64,000 nt of DNA from Halobacillus sp. Marseille-P3879 (GTDB lineage Bacteria > Bacillota > Bacilli > Bacillales > Halobacillaceae), in NCBI RefSeq assembly GCF_900240285.1, contig NZ_OESS01000002.1, positions 310,001 to 374,000 on the forward strand. The letters are read 5' to 3'. Each line of letters opens with the position of its first letter. Position 1 is the first letter of the stretch. Shown here piece by piece: positions 24,994-32,972 of this stretch. The notes beneath the pieces were generated by a model. It made no database searches. It had not been told where the DNA came from and saw nothing but the letters and a program-made list of their open reading frames with translations. A program made the translations under genes and the position numbers.

Positions 24994-25785
24994 TTAAATT
25001 ATTACCCTCTCAGGGTGAGAATAAATGTTAAATGAACCTCCACGGATAAAGCCGATGGCAGTAATGTTCAAATCTTCAGCCAGCTGGACGGCTAAATCTG
25101 TAGGAGCAGACTTTGACAATACGATGCCTACACCTATTTTAGCTGCTTTAGTTAATACCTCAGAAGATATACGTCCACTGAATACGAGAACTTTATCCCG
25201 TACTGAAATTTGATTTAAGAGACAATAACCATATAGTTTATCTAATGCATTATGGCGGCCGATGTCAGTCCGGTCTACTACCATTTCACGGCTCGTACAA
25301 ATGGCAGCGTTATGTACGCCGCCTGTGCCTTTAAACAGGTGGCTGTCTTCCTGCATCTGCTGCATTAACTGAATGCACTGATCACTAGAGATGGTGGTAG
25401 TGGATGTAGAAGTCTTAGCTGTCTGTACATCATTTTGAAAATAAAATTGACGACTTTTCCCACAACATGATCCGATAAAACGTTTAGAAAAATCACGCTG
25501 ATTATTTACCGCTTTTTCATCTGTCAGTTCGACGTAAGCAAATCCTTTATCCTCATCAATATTCAGGGATTTGATCTCTCTTCTAAATCGTATGACTCCT
25601 TCAGAAGCTAAGAATCCAACGACCATTTCATCGAAGTGGGAAGGTGTACAGACCATGGTAGCAAATTCTACCTGATTTATATAAATCGTCATGGGGAATT
25701 CCGTTACAATTTCGTCCTCCACCTGTTGAAAGTTCCCATTTTTAAATCGCACAATAGGATATGTGGCACTCATTCTTTCGTCCAC
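24994..25785 (-). CDS. fdhD: Formate dehydrogenase accessory sulfurtransferase
   Basis: FdhD transfers sulfur from a cysteine desulfurase to the molybdenum cofactor of formate dehydrogenase. Seen: the Cys-containing loop FIGSCCGKSR, FKGTGGVHNAA, VDRTDIGRHNALDKL, and the GRISSEVLTKAA segment. Length 264 residues. The start is a GTG at 25785, 8 bases after GGAGG; longer readings start without a ribosome site. Divergent from the OFA-type transporter and near the FdhF/YdeP oxidoreductase it may serve. Confidence 0.93.
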   Translation of the reverse strand: MDERMSATYPIVRFKNGNFQQVEDEIVTEFPMTIYINQVEFATMVCTPSHFDEMVVGFLASEGVIRFRREIKSLNIDEDKGFAYVELTDEKAVNNQRDFSKRFIGSCCGKSRQFYFQNDVQTAKTSTSTTTISSDQCIQLMQQMQEDSHLFKGTGGVHNAAICTSREMVVDRTDIGRHNALDKLYGYCLLNQISVRDKVLVFSGRISSEVLTKAAKIGVGIVLSKSAPTDLAVQLAEDLNITAIGFIRGGSFNIYSHPERVII

Positions 25786-26123
25786 GTGGTTCACCTCCCA
25801 TGTAAAAGTTACATTACCAAAACTATAACGAATAGAGAACAAGGATGACAAGCTAAAAAATTAATAATTACGTGATCAAAAAAATCATTTGATATTTTTA
25901 AAGAAAACAGATAATATCTATAATAGATTCATAAATTTGTAACATTTAAGGTGCGAGACAGCGTTCCTGTCGTCGACTTAAGTGCAGTTGTTGTAAGCGA
26001 TTACTTTGGTGAGTGAGTAGTGAACCTGCTTTAAACTAAACGTCGCCGCTTTTATTTTGTATGGGAATCTTCTCTACAAAATGAAAGGGCGGCGTTTTTT
26101 TAGGTAGCAAAGGAGTGAGAGAA
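25786..26123. other. Divergent intergenic region of the formate module
   Basis: About 340 bases between the fdhD and OFA-type transporter start codons. The left part, AT-rich, should hold the fdhD promoter on the minus strand and the transporter promoter on the plus strand. From 25946 on it is the structured leader described separately. Confidence 0.5.
25946..26101 (+). promoter_or_regulatory. Structured leader A with terminator, upstream of the OFA transporter
   Basis: TTTAAG pairs with CTTAAG and encloses a hairpin GACAG-CGTTC-CTGTC (about 25946-25982). After 50 bases comes a strong terminator: ACGTCGCCGC and TTTTGTA pair with TACAAAA and GCGGCGT, followed by seven T (26038-26101), immediately before the ribosome site. 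A closely similar motif and terminator stand before the oxidoreductase at 27926. This arrangement is that of a transcription-attenuating riboswitch or RNA-binding-protein target. I do not match it to a known class. Confidence 0.55.
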
Positions 26124-27368
26124 TTGAAGAAAACAAAAAACCGCTGGTTGATTGCATTGTCAGCTGTAGGTATCCATATCTCAATTGGTTCAGTTTATGC
26201 CTGGAGTGTTTTTACGAATCCGCTTATTGAGCAATATGGATGGGAACTTAGTTATGTATCACTAACATTCAGTATTGCCATTTTATTCCTCGGGCTTTCT
26301 GCTGCTTTTATGGGCCACTTTGTAGAAAAGTATGGACCTAGAACTTCGGGAATTGTAGCTGCCGGCTTTTTTGGCATCGGAATGATGGCTTCTGGAGGAG
26401 CGGCTGTACTGGAGTCGCTTTGGCTGCTGTATATTACATATGGAATTCTGGCAGGAATTGGCCTGGGAATTGGTTACATTACCCCTGTGTCAACTTTGGT
26501 TAAGTGGTTTCCTGACCGGAGAGGACTTGCCACCGGGCTTGCGATTATGGGTTTTGGGTTTTCCGCAATGATTGCAAGCCCGATTATGGCCAATTTAATT
26601 GATACAGTCGGGATTCCGGCAACATTCTTTATCTTAGGTTTGATCTATTTCATAGTTATGATGGCATCAGCGTTGTACCTGGAACGTCCTCCTGAAGGCT
26701 ATATGAATGAGTTTTCTGAAGAGAAAAAGAAAACCCCTGATCTTTCTCAATTGACCGCAAATGAAGCAGTCAAAACGAGAAGGTTTTGGCTGCTTTGGGT
26801 GATGCTGTTTATAAATATTACATGTGGAATCGCTATTTTATCAGTAGCTTCACCGATCGCACAGGAAATCGCAGGCCTATCTACAGGGGCAGCTGCGGCG
26901 ATGGTTGGGATAATGGGATTTTTTAATGGAGCGGGAAGGATTGCCTGGGCGTCGATATCTGACTATATGGGGCGGCCTAACGTATATTCCACATTCTTTT
27001 TGATTCAAATCATAGCCTTTTTCACCTTACCTGCGATTACACATGCTTTATTGTTTCAACTCGTTTTGTTCTTAATTATATCGTGTTATGGAGGAGGCTT
27101 TGCTTCTGTTCCGGCATACATTGGCGATCTGTTCGGAACGAAGCAGTTAGGTGCTATCCACGGTTATATATTAACAGCATGGGCAGCTGCAGGTTTAGTG
27201 GGTCCTCTATTAGTATCCTGGATCCGTGAAGCAACCGAGAGCTATGTACTGACGTTATCCATTTTCGGCATATCACTGGCAGCTGCTTTTATTGTATCTT
27301 TATGGATTCGCCTTGATATCAGGCAATTGAAACAGGAAAATGAAGACAGCCAACGAAATACTGCTTAA
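26124..27368 (+). CDS. OFA-family MFS transporter (oxalate/formate antiporter-like)
   Basis: Twelve-segment major facilitator of about 414 residues. The start WLIALSAVGIHISIGSVYAWSVF and the KWFPDRRGLATGLAIMGFGF loop are typical of the OFA (oxalate:formate antiporter, YhjX-like) family. The start is taken as the TTG at 26124, since AAAGGAG is 8 bases upstream; a GTG at 26115 overlaps the ribosome site. Its position between fdhD and the molybdopterin oxidoreductase, and the shared leader motif, suggest a small-carboxylate substrate such as formate or oxalate. Confidence 0.82.
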   Translation: MKKTKNRWLIALSAVGIHISIGSVYAWSVFTNPLIEQYGWELSYVSLTFSIAILFLGLSAAFMGHFVEKYGPRTSGIVAAGFFGIGMMASGGAAVLESLWLLYITYGILAGIGLGIGYITPVSTLVKWFPDRRGLATGLAIMGFGFSAMIASPIMANLIDTVGIPATFFILGLIYFIVMMASALYLERPPEGYMNEFSEEKKKTPDLSQLTANEAVKTRRFWLLWVMLFINITCGIAILSVASPIAQEIAGLSTGAAAAMVGIMGFFNGAGRIAWASISDYMGRPNVYSTFFLIQIIAFFTLPAITHALLFQLVLFLIISCYGGGFASVPAYIGDLFGTKQLGAIHGYILTAWAAAGLVGPLLVSWIREATESYVLTLSIFGISLAAAFIVSLWIRLDIRQLKQENEDSQRNTA

Positions 27369-27440
27369 ATCAGTTTAAGTTGACTACTTTAATCGTATAG
27401 TTTTATAATCTTGTAATAAACGAAAAAAGGTTGAACCTCT

Positions 27441-27800
27441 ATGAATAAATATGAAGCTGAATTTAGTAATCTAGTGAAATCTTTTAGGAAAAAACATATG
27501 GGTAAGGGGCCGAGGAAGATTAGTACCACCTTTTGCAGAAATTGGGCGATCTGTGAAATGGAAGGGAACTTGTCTCCTGTTGAGAAATTTATAGCGAGTG
27601 CAGATGATGGCAGGCAGATGCTGCGAGCGGCCCGCACAGAAATGGTAAAAGAGATGTACCGGAAGAATCATCCTGTTGAAATGGAAGAGTTTTTGCAGTG
27701 TGAATTTATAGATTTGTTCGTAGATATTGATATCGAAAAAGATTTTGGCATGTCTATCTTTGTATTTAATGAAGACATTGGAGAGAAATTTATAAAATAA
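27441..27800 (+). CDS. DUF2294 (MpsC-like) protein
   Basis: A 119-residue protein of the DUF2294 family, later linked to the MpsC component of sodium-translocating systems. The family pattern KKHMGKGPRKISTTFC, then MEGNLSPVEKFIA and GRQMLRAARTEMVKEM, is clear. Cellular role unknown. It stands directly before the second structured leader and the FdhF/YdeP oxidoreductase, so it may belong to the same formate module. Confidence 0.75.
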   Translation: MNKYEAEFSNLVKSFRKKHMGKGPRKISTTFCRNWAICEMEGNLSPVEKFIASADDGRQMLRAARTEMVKEMYRKNHPVEMEEFLQCEFIDLFVDIDIEKDFGMSIFVFNEDIGEKFIK

Positions 27801-27897
27801 ATTAAGAGGTTTGGCACTTTGCAGCGTTCCTGCTTAAGACTTAACCACCGTTATATGCCTTTCATTTTTATGGGGAAGGCCTGGCGGTGGTTTTTTT
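27801..27897 (+). promoter_or_regulatory. Structured leader B with terminator, upstream of the FdhF/YdeP gene
   Basis: TTAAG (27803) can pair with a CTTAA after the hairpin GCAG-CGTTC-CTGC (27821-27833). ACCACCG (27844) then starts a terminator: it pairs with CGGTGGT, with an inner GCCTT-AAGGC stem, followed by seven T ending at 27897, 12 bases before the oxidoreductase ribosome site. CAGCGTTCCTG and a following GACTTAA are shared exactly with leader A. The short distance between motif and terminator arm fits a small ligand-responsive switch. Confidence 0.55.
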
Positions 27898-27925
27898 GAT
27901 TATATAACGAGGAGGACTAAGTGAT

Positions 27926-30286
27926 ATGGGAAAGACAAAGCATAACGGACCAATAAAAAAAATAAAGAAACCTGCCCCTGAACATTGGGTAAGCCCGATT
28001 CCTTTCGGGTTAGGGAAAGTAAAACCTAAGCACATTCGTGACACGGTGAAGGTTGCCTGGAACAATAAAGATAATCTCAGCTATGCCAAAAATATTATTA
28101 CAAAAGGTGTTTGTGACGGGTGTGCATTAGGGGTATCCGGTCTGTATGATCAAACGTTAACTGGACCACATATTTGCACGACTCGCTTAAACGTACTTAG
28201 GCTGAATACGATGCCGGCTATAGAGGAAACTATCCTGCACTCAGATATTGATGAGCTCAGGAAGTTCACGAGTACGGAACTGAGACAACTGGGAAGAATT
28301 CCTTATCCGATGATACGCCGCAAAGGAGAGCGGAAGTTTTCGCGGCTGACATGGGATGAGGCTATGGATATGGTTGCTGATAAAATGAAACACCTGGATC
28401 CGAAACAGTATAGTTTTTACTTAACTTCAAGGGGGATTACTAACGAATCCTACTATGTGGCTGGGAAAGTTTCACGTTTTCTCGGTACCAATCATATCGA
28501 TAATGCATCTCGAATTTGTCATTCACCAAGTAAAACAGCATTGAAACGATCGGTGGGTGTTGGAGCTTCGACGGCGAACTATCAGGATTGGATCGGAACA
28601 GACGTGCTGTTATTCTGGGGCAGCGTAGCATCTAATAGCTCTCCTGTTTCTACAAAGTATATGCTGGAAGCAAAGAAAAAGGGGACAAAGATTGTTGTCA
28701 TCAACCCCTATCGGGAACCTTCCATGGATAAATACTGGATTCCTTCGAATACGGAGTCTGCTTTATTTGGAACAAAAATAGCAGATGATTTTTACCAAAT
28801 TAATATTGGTGGAGATATTGCCTTTATGCATGGAATTATGAAGCATTGGTTCGACCTCGAAGAAATAAAGCATGGGTCTGCTGTTAATCATGAATTTGTA
28901 AAAAAACACGTGAATGGGTTTGATGAGCTGAAAGCAAGCGTACAAGCTCAATCATGGGAACAAATAACGAAATCATCGGGTGTAACACAGGAGAGAATTA
29001 TTGAATTATCAGAGTTGTTAGCGAACAGTAAAAATGCTGTTTTTGCATGGGCGCTGGGTTTGACCATGCATTCTTTTGCTACAGATAACATTTCTCAAGT
29101 TGCAAATTTAGCGTTGCTGCGCGGATTCCTTGGTCGCAAATATAACGGACTGATGCCATTTCGCGGTCATTCGAGTGTTCAAGGAAGTGGTGAAATGGGA
29201 GCTGATCCATTCGTGCTGCCCGGAGGAGACTTTAAAGGAGATAATATTAACCGTATTGAAGACCTATGGGGATTTGAACTCCCAAGATGGCAAGGAGATG
29301 TGGTGGGAGTCACATTAGAAAATATATTACTTCCTGAAGATCATGAAAGAAAAATTAAACTATATTATTTATCAGGAGGTAATTTCTTAGAAACTATGCC
29401 CGACCCTGATTATGTTGAGAAGGCATTGTCTGAACTTGATATACGTGTCCACCAGGACATCATTTTGAATACTTCAACTTTAGTAGATGCGAAAGAAGCG
29501 GTGATCGTACTGCCTGCTAAAACACGGTATGAACAGGAGGGAGGCGGCACATCAACCTCGACAGAACGAATGGTTTATTTCTCTCCGCAGATTGAAGGTA
29601 ATAAAAATAAAATTGAAGAAGCTCGTACTGAGTGGAAAATTTATATCGACTTAGCGAAACGAGTGAAGCCTGATAATGCCCACTTAGTAGAATTCCGTGA
29701 CGCTCAGGAAGTGCGAGAAGAAATCGCTCAGGCAAACTCCAATTATGATGGGGTGCAGCATTTGAACAAACAAGGAGATGTTTTTCAATGGGGCGGTGCC
29801 TGGCTGTGTGAGGGAGGAGTCTGTCCGACACCTGATGGCAGGGGGAACCTCATTCCAGTGGAAATTCCTGATTTAGAGAAAAAACCAGGTGACTTTTATT
29901 TAACCACAAGGCGCGGAAAGCAGTTCAACTCTATGATCTATAAAGAAACGGATCCGCTTAATGGAGCCGAGCGATATGATGTCCTGCTCAATTCTGAAGA
30001 TGCCCGTAGTTTAAGGGTTCAAGATGGAGAAGCAGTTGTACTTCATAACTCGTATGGAATTTTTCAAGGGCAGGCCAGGTTTGCAGACATCGCTAGAGGA
30101 AACGTAGGCGTCCATTTTCCTGAAGGCAATTTCCTTCTCCCTAAAGGCAGGTATGAACGGTTTGCTAAAATCCCTGATTATAACGTTGGTGTAAAAATCG
30201 AAAAAGCTGAAAAATTTAATGCGAGAAAAGATACGCAGTATTTAGAGAAACGTGTAGATGATCTGGAGGATACCCCTGGAGCATAG
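27926..30286 (+). CDS. FdhF/YdeP-family molybdopterin oxidoreductase
   Basis: Large bis-MGD oxidoreductase of 786 residues, of the formate-dehydrogenase-alpha-like FdhF/YdeP family. N-terminal iron-sulfur cysteines at 63, 66 and 84 (GVCDGCALG, HICTTRLN). The metal-ligand position is Cys198 in ASRICHSPS, aligned with the selenocysteine of E. coli FdhF (VUHGPS), with the following His kept. The C-terminal MGD-binding domain starts near residue 655. Formate is the expected substrate given fdhD and the OFA transporter, but YdeP-type enzymes are not well characterised. GAGGAGG lies 10 bases before the ATG. Confidence 0.88.
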   Translation: MGKTKHNGPIKKIKKPAPEHWVSPIPFGLGKVKPKHIRDTVKVAWNNKDNLSYAKNIITKGVCDGCALGVSGLYDQTLTGPHICTTRLNVLRLNTMPAIEETILHSDIDELRKFTSTELRQLGRIPYPMIRRKGERKFSRLTWDEAMDMVADKMKHLDPKQYSFYLTSRGITNESYYVAGKVSRFLGTNHIDNASRICHSPSKTALKRSVGVGASTANYQDWIGTDVLLFWGSVASNSSPVSTKYMLEAKKKGTKIVVINPYREPSMDKYWIPSNTESALFGTKIADDFYQINIGGDIAFMHGIMKHWFDLEEIKHGSAVNHEFVKKHVNGFDELKASVQAQSWEQITKSSGVTQERIIELSELLANSKNAVFAWALGLTMHSFATDNISQVANLALLRGFLGRKYNGLMPFRGHSSVQGSGEMGADPFVLPGGDFKGDNINRIEDLWGFELPRWQGDVVGVTLENILLPEDHERKIKLYYLSGGNFLETMPDPDYVEKALSELDIRVHQDIILNTSTLVDAKEAVIVLPAKTRYEQEGGGTSTSTERMVYFSPQIEGNKNKIEEARTEWKIYIDLAKRVKPDNAHLVEFRDAQEVREEIAQANSNYDGVQHLNKQGDVFQWGGAWLCEGGVCPTPDGRGNLIPVEIPDLEKKPGDFYLTTRRGKQFNSMIYKETDPLNGAERYDVLLNSEDARSLRVQDGEAVVLHNSYGIFQGQARFADIARGNVGVHFPEGNFLLPKGRYERFAKIPDYNVGVKIEKAEKFNARKDTQYLEKRVDDLEDTPGA

Positions 30287-30291
30287 ATGAA

Positions 30292-30425
30292 GAGGCTGAG
30301 CTCAAAATGAATAAAGCATAAAATAATCCGAACGATTTTGTATAAATCAGTTCGGATTATTTATGGGCCAATAAAGAATTTTATCCTCGCTCCGTCAAAA
30401 AACTTCGCTTTTTCGGCACAGCCTC
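30292..30425. repeat. MITE-like palindromic repeat bounded by GAGGCTG/CAGCCTC
   Basis: A 134-base unit opening with GAGGCTGAG and closing with CACAGCCTC, containing the hairpin AAATAATCCGAAC/GTTCGGATTATTT (30321-30362). Units of this type recur in Bacillaceae genomes. The inner hairpin, with T-rich ends on both strands, can act as terminator for the oxidoreductase and for the convergent DUF420 gene. The 180 bases from 30426 to 30604 hold no gene I can support. Confidence 0.6.
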
Positions 30426-30604
30426 AGATTTCTCTTAAAGCAAAACGTGCTTTCCTGCAGGATACTTGCATCGCGCTATTATCCCACAAGAGTCTTAAAC
30501 ATTTTGACTACGCTGGTAATCTACGTATTTAATTTTTATTGTTTGTGTTTTGACCATGTTGTTTTACTTATGTTTCAGTCTATAGTTTTGTTTTCAATAC
30601 TCGT

Positions 30605-31135
30605 TTAATAATAGGGAGAAATCATTAAATATACAATGACTCCGGTGATACTTACATAAAGCCAAATGGGCATTGTCCAGCGCGCAATCCTTCGATGTTT
30701 ATCCACTTTCATCGCCAGCCCGCGAAAAAGCGTTAATAATGCTAATGGTACAATCGCAGCTGCCAGGACAATATGGGTAATAAGAATGAAATAGTAAACC
30801 GCTGCTATAATGCCTTCGCCTCCATAAGAAGTGGAACTAGCCATCGAGTGATAAGTTAAATAAGAAATCAGGAAAAAAGCCGTAGTCGTAAAAGCTGCGA
30901 AAATAAACCTTTTATGCCACTTAACGTTTTTTCTTAGAATCATAAATAAAGCAGCGAGCAGAAATACAAACGTAAATGAATTTAGTATCGCATTTAGCAG
31001 AGGAAGCAGTTTAATATCAAAGCTTGCTCCGCTTTCAATTTCAGGTATAAAAAGCAGAGCTACGACAATAGCGTTGATAGCAATGGATAGTCCGACAACC
31101 CAGGGGACATAATTGTATTCTTTATTAATTTGCAC
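30605..31135 (-). CDS. DUF420 membrane protein (YozB/CtaM-like)
   Basis: Five-segment membrane protein of 176 residues in the DUF420 family. Members include YozB and CtaM, the latter needed to mature a haem-copper oxidase. Conserved histidines lie in KWHKRFIFAAF, LTYHSMA and ITHIVLAA, as expected of the family. Start is a GTG at 31135 with AAGGAG 7 bases upstream. A maturation role for a terminal oxidase is inferred from family only. Confidence 0.82.
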   Translation of the reverse strand: MQINKEYNYVPWVVGLSIAINAIVVALLFIPEIESGASFDIKLLPLLNAILNSFTFVFLLAALFMILRKNVKWHKRFIFAAFTTTAFFLISYLTYHSMASSTSYGGEGIIAAVYYFILITHIVLAAAIVPLALLTLFRGLAMKVDKHRRIARWTMPIWLYVSITGVIVYLMISPYY

Positions 31136-31557
31136 TATTATTCTCCTTCTTTTCTAAAAGATGTTCCATATTTAGTAGTATATCTAAAAAAACTGTCGAA
31201 TTCATCACCACAGCTGATACAGAGGTGACGAATTTGTTAACTTTAATAAGGAGGAAATCTAAACTTTTTCGCCATGATACGAGGTTTTCATGATGATCCG
31301 GGCCGAAGTATTAGAAGGTGAGTTTATTTCAACAAAATAACAATCATTGAAGAGCAGAGACAAACATGAAAAGTATGTGACAAAATTCTAAAAATCTCGA
31401 CAAACCTTCTATGGATAAGAGATACTAGACTTATTGTTGGTTTATACACTGCAATAACAATTTTCTTTAAGTGAGCAGGAGTAGAATCGCTTCTTGTAAG
31501 AGACAAAAAAAGAGACGCTTAGACGACGTAATAACTTAATTAAGGGAGTGAAGGGAG
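31136..31557. other. Divergent intergenic region with an inverted repeat
   Basis: About 420 bases between the DUF420 and D,D-carboxypeptidase genes. GAATTCATCACC and GGTGACGAATTT (about 31197-31236) form an interrupted 11-12 bp inverted repeat 60 bases upstream of the DUF420 gene, possibly an operator. No gene supported; a 15-codon frame at 31274 is ignored. Confidence 0.4.
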
Positions 31558-32487
31558 ATTCAACACAGAAATACCATCCTCATTTTGATTTTCACAATAT
31601 TATTTACTTTTACCATCCCCACGCTTTCTCTTGGAGAAACTAAAGAAAAATCACCTGACTTATTGAGTGAGTCAGCGGTTGTAATTGAGGAGCAGTCGGG
31701 ATTGACACTTTATGAGAAAAACGCTGATAAAGAAATGTATCCAGCCAGCTTAACTAAAATAGCCACAGCTATATATGTAATAGAAAATGAGAATTTAGAT
31801 GATAAAGTTACCGTCAGTGAGAATGCAAGATCCGTTGAAGGGACCCGTGTGTATTTAGAGGAAGGGGAAGAAGTGTCTCTCGAGAAGCTTGTCCAAGGCT
31901 TATTGATTAATTCAGGTAATGATGCCGGGGTAGCAATAGCTGAACATATTAGCGGGTCGGAAAAGGAATTCGCTGAAGATTTAAATAGTTTTTTAGAAGA
32001 GGAAGTAGGTATAGAGGACACTCATTTTACCAATCCACACGGGTTGTTTGATGAAGATCATGTCACTACCGCGAAAGACTTAGCCAAATTGACGAGGTAT
32101 GCGCTGAAGGATCCTGTATTTGATGAATATTTTGGAACAGAGGAACTTGACTGGAAGGGCGATGCATGGGAAACCACCCTCCGCTCTCATCACAAATTAT
32201 TAATCGATCAGAATGAAACGTCGGTTACAGGCGGGAAAACAGGCTATGTGGACAAGTCTGGTAATACGTTAGCTACTTCCGCAGAGAAAGACGGCCTAGA
32301 AGTAATTGTGATAACCTTAAAAAGTGAATCACAGGATATTGCCTATAGAGAAACACGTGAACTGTTAGACTATACTTTTAAAACGTACCACTCTACAGAG
32401 CGGTCCTCTGAAACGGATCTTTTCACTATTAAAGGTAAAGATGGGATTTCATATAGGTCCACCTCTTTACTGCAATTAATCAATTAA
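31558..32487 (+). CDS. D-alanyl-D-alanine carboxypeptidase (DacF/PBP5-like), possible ATT start
   Basis: Serine peptidase S11 that trims pentapeptides in peptidoglycan outside the membrane. All three motifs are present: SLTK (PASLTKIATA), SGN (INSGNDAGV) and KTG (TGGKTGYVDKSG). About 309 residues, shorter than PBP5 because the C-terminal domain is reduced, and no amphipathic anchor is obvious. The frame opens after a stop at 31549. The only start giving a normal signal peptide (QHRNTILILIFTILF...LSLGE) is an ATT at 31558, 7 bases after GGGAGTG. The first standard start, TTG 31585, would lose the charged N-terminus and any ribosome site. Confidence 0.85.
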   Translation: MQHRNTILILIFTILFTFTIPTLSLGETKEKSPDLLSESAVVIEEQSGLTLYEKNADKEMYPASLTKIATAIYVIENENLDDKVTVSENARSVEGTRVYLEEGEEVSLEKLVQGLLINSGNDAGVAIAEHISGSEKEFAEDLNSFLEEEVGIEDTHFTNPHGLFDEDHVTTAKDLAKLTRYALKDPVFDEYFGTEELDWKGDAWETTLRSHHKLLIDQNETSVTGGKTGYVDKSGNTLATSAEKDGLEVIVITLKSESQDIAYRETRELLDYTFKTYHSTERSSETDLFTIKGKDGISYRSTSLLQLIN

Positions 32488-32489
32488 AG

Positions 32490-32526
32490 ACCTGCAAACT
32501 TGCTGACAGCAAGCTGCAGGTTTTTT
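32490..32526 (+). terminator. Intrinsic terminator
   Basis: ACCTGCA pairs with TGCAGGT with an inner GCTTG/CTTGC-type stem, followed by six T. Ends the carboxypeptidase gene. Confidence 0.82.
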
Positions 32527-32608
32527 CTTTGACAAAAAGAGGATATCCCTTCTCCGGATAGAAGATAAATATGAAGGCGTAAAATTATTATTAGAAAGAG
32601 GAGATCTT

Positions 32609-32944
32609 ATGGGCAGAGTAGTGGGATTTGAATTAAATAGTCAGGAGCCTGAGAAGGCAGCAGAATTCTATTCCAATGTTTTTGATTGGAAGATTGATGA
32701 AGCCCTTTTCGGCTATCGATCCGTGCAAACTGAAGGGATAAACGGAGGTATTGCTGAGGGTTCCTACGATCACCCGCATGGTGTTCGAATCCAAATTGAA
32801 GTAGATTCTATCGATGAAGCAGTTGGCAAGGCGAAGAAGTTTGGTGCAAAAGTGGTTAGAGAGAGAATGGAATTTGATGATTTCTATCTAGCCTATCTGG
32901 TGGACCCCACCGGCCTGGGATTCGGGGTCATCGAGAAAAAATAA
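32609..32944 (+). CDS. VOC-superfamily (glyoxalase-like) protein
   Basis: A 111-residue protein with two beta-alpha-beta-beta-beta units of the vicinal-oxygen-chelate fold: VGFELNSQEPEKAAEFYSNVFDW and IEVDSIDEAVGKAKKFGAKV, closing with LVDPTGLGFGVIEKK. It lacks an obvious full set of metal ligands, so enzymatic role is open. AGAGGAG precedes the ATG. Confidence 0.82.
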   Translation: MGRVVGFELNSQEPEKAAEFYSNVFDWKIDEALFGYRSVQTEGINGGIAEGSYDHPHGVRIQIEVDSIDEAVGKAKKFGAKVVRERMEFDDFYLAYLVDPTGLGFGVIEKK

Positions 32945-32972
32945 AAAAGCACAAGGCTTTAAGCCTCATGCT
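32943..32972 (-). terminator. Intrinsic terminator
   Basis: AGCACAAGGCT pairs (with G-T pairs) with AGCCTCATGCT, and the minus strand continues with TTTTTTATTTTT. Ends the RlmN-like gene at 32971 and overlaps the end of the VOC gene. Confidence 0.75.

Noticed and set aside
30338-30532. A 64-codon frame after the oxidoreductase gene
   Set aside because: It lies in the GAGGCTG repeat and has no ribosome site or family features.
31274-31321. A 15-codon frame with a distant GGAGG
   Set aside because: The ribosome site is more than 15 bases away and the product is too short to judge.
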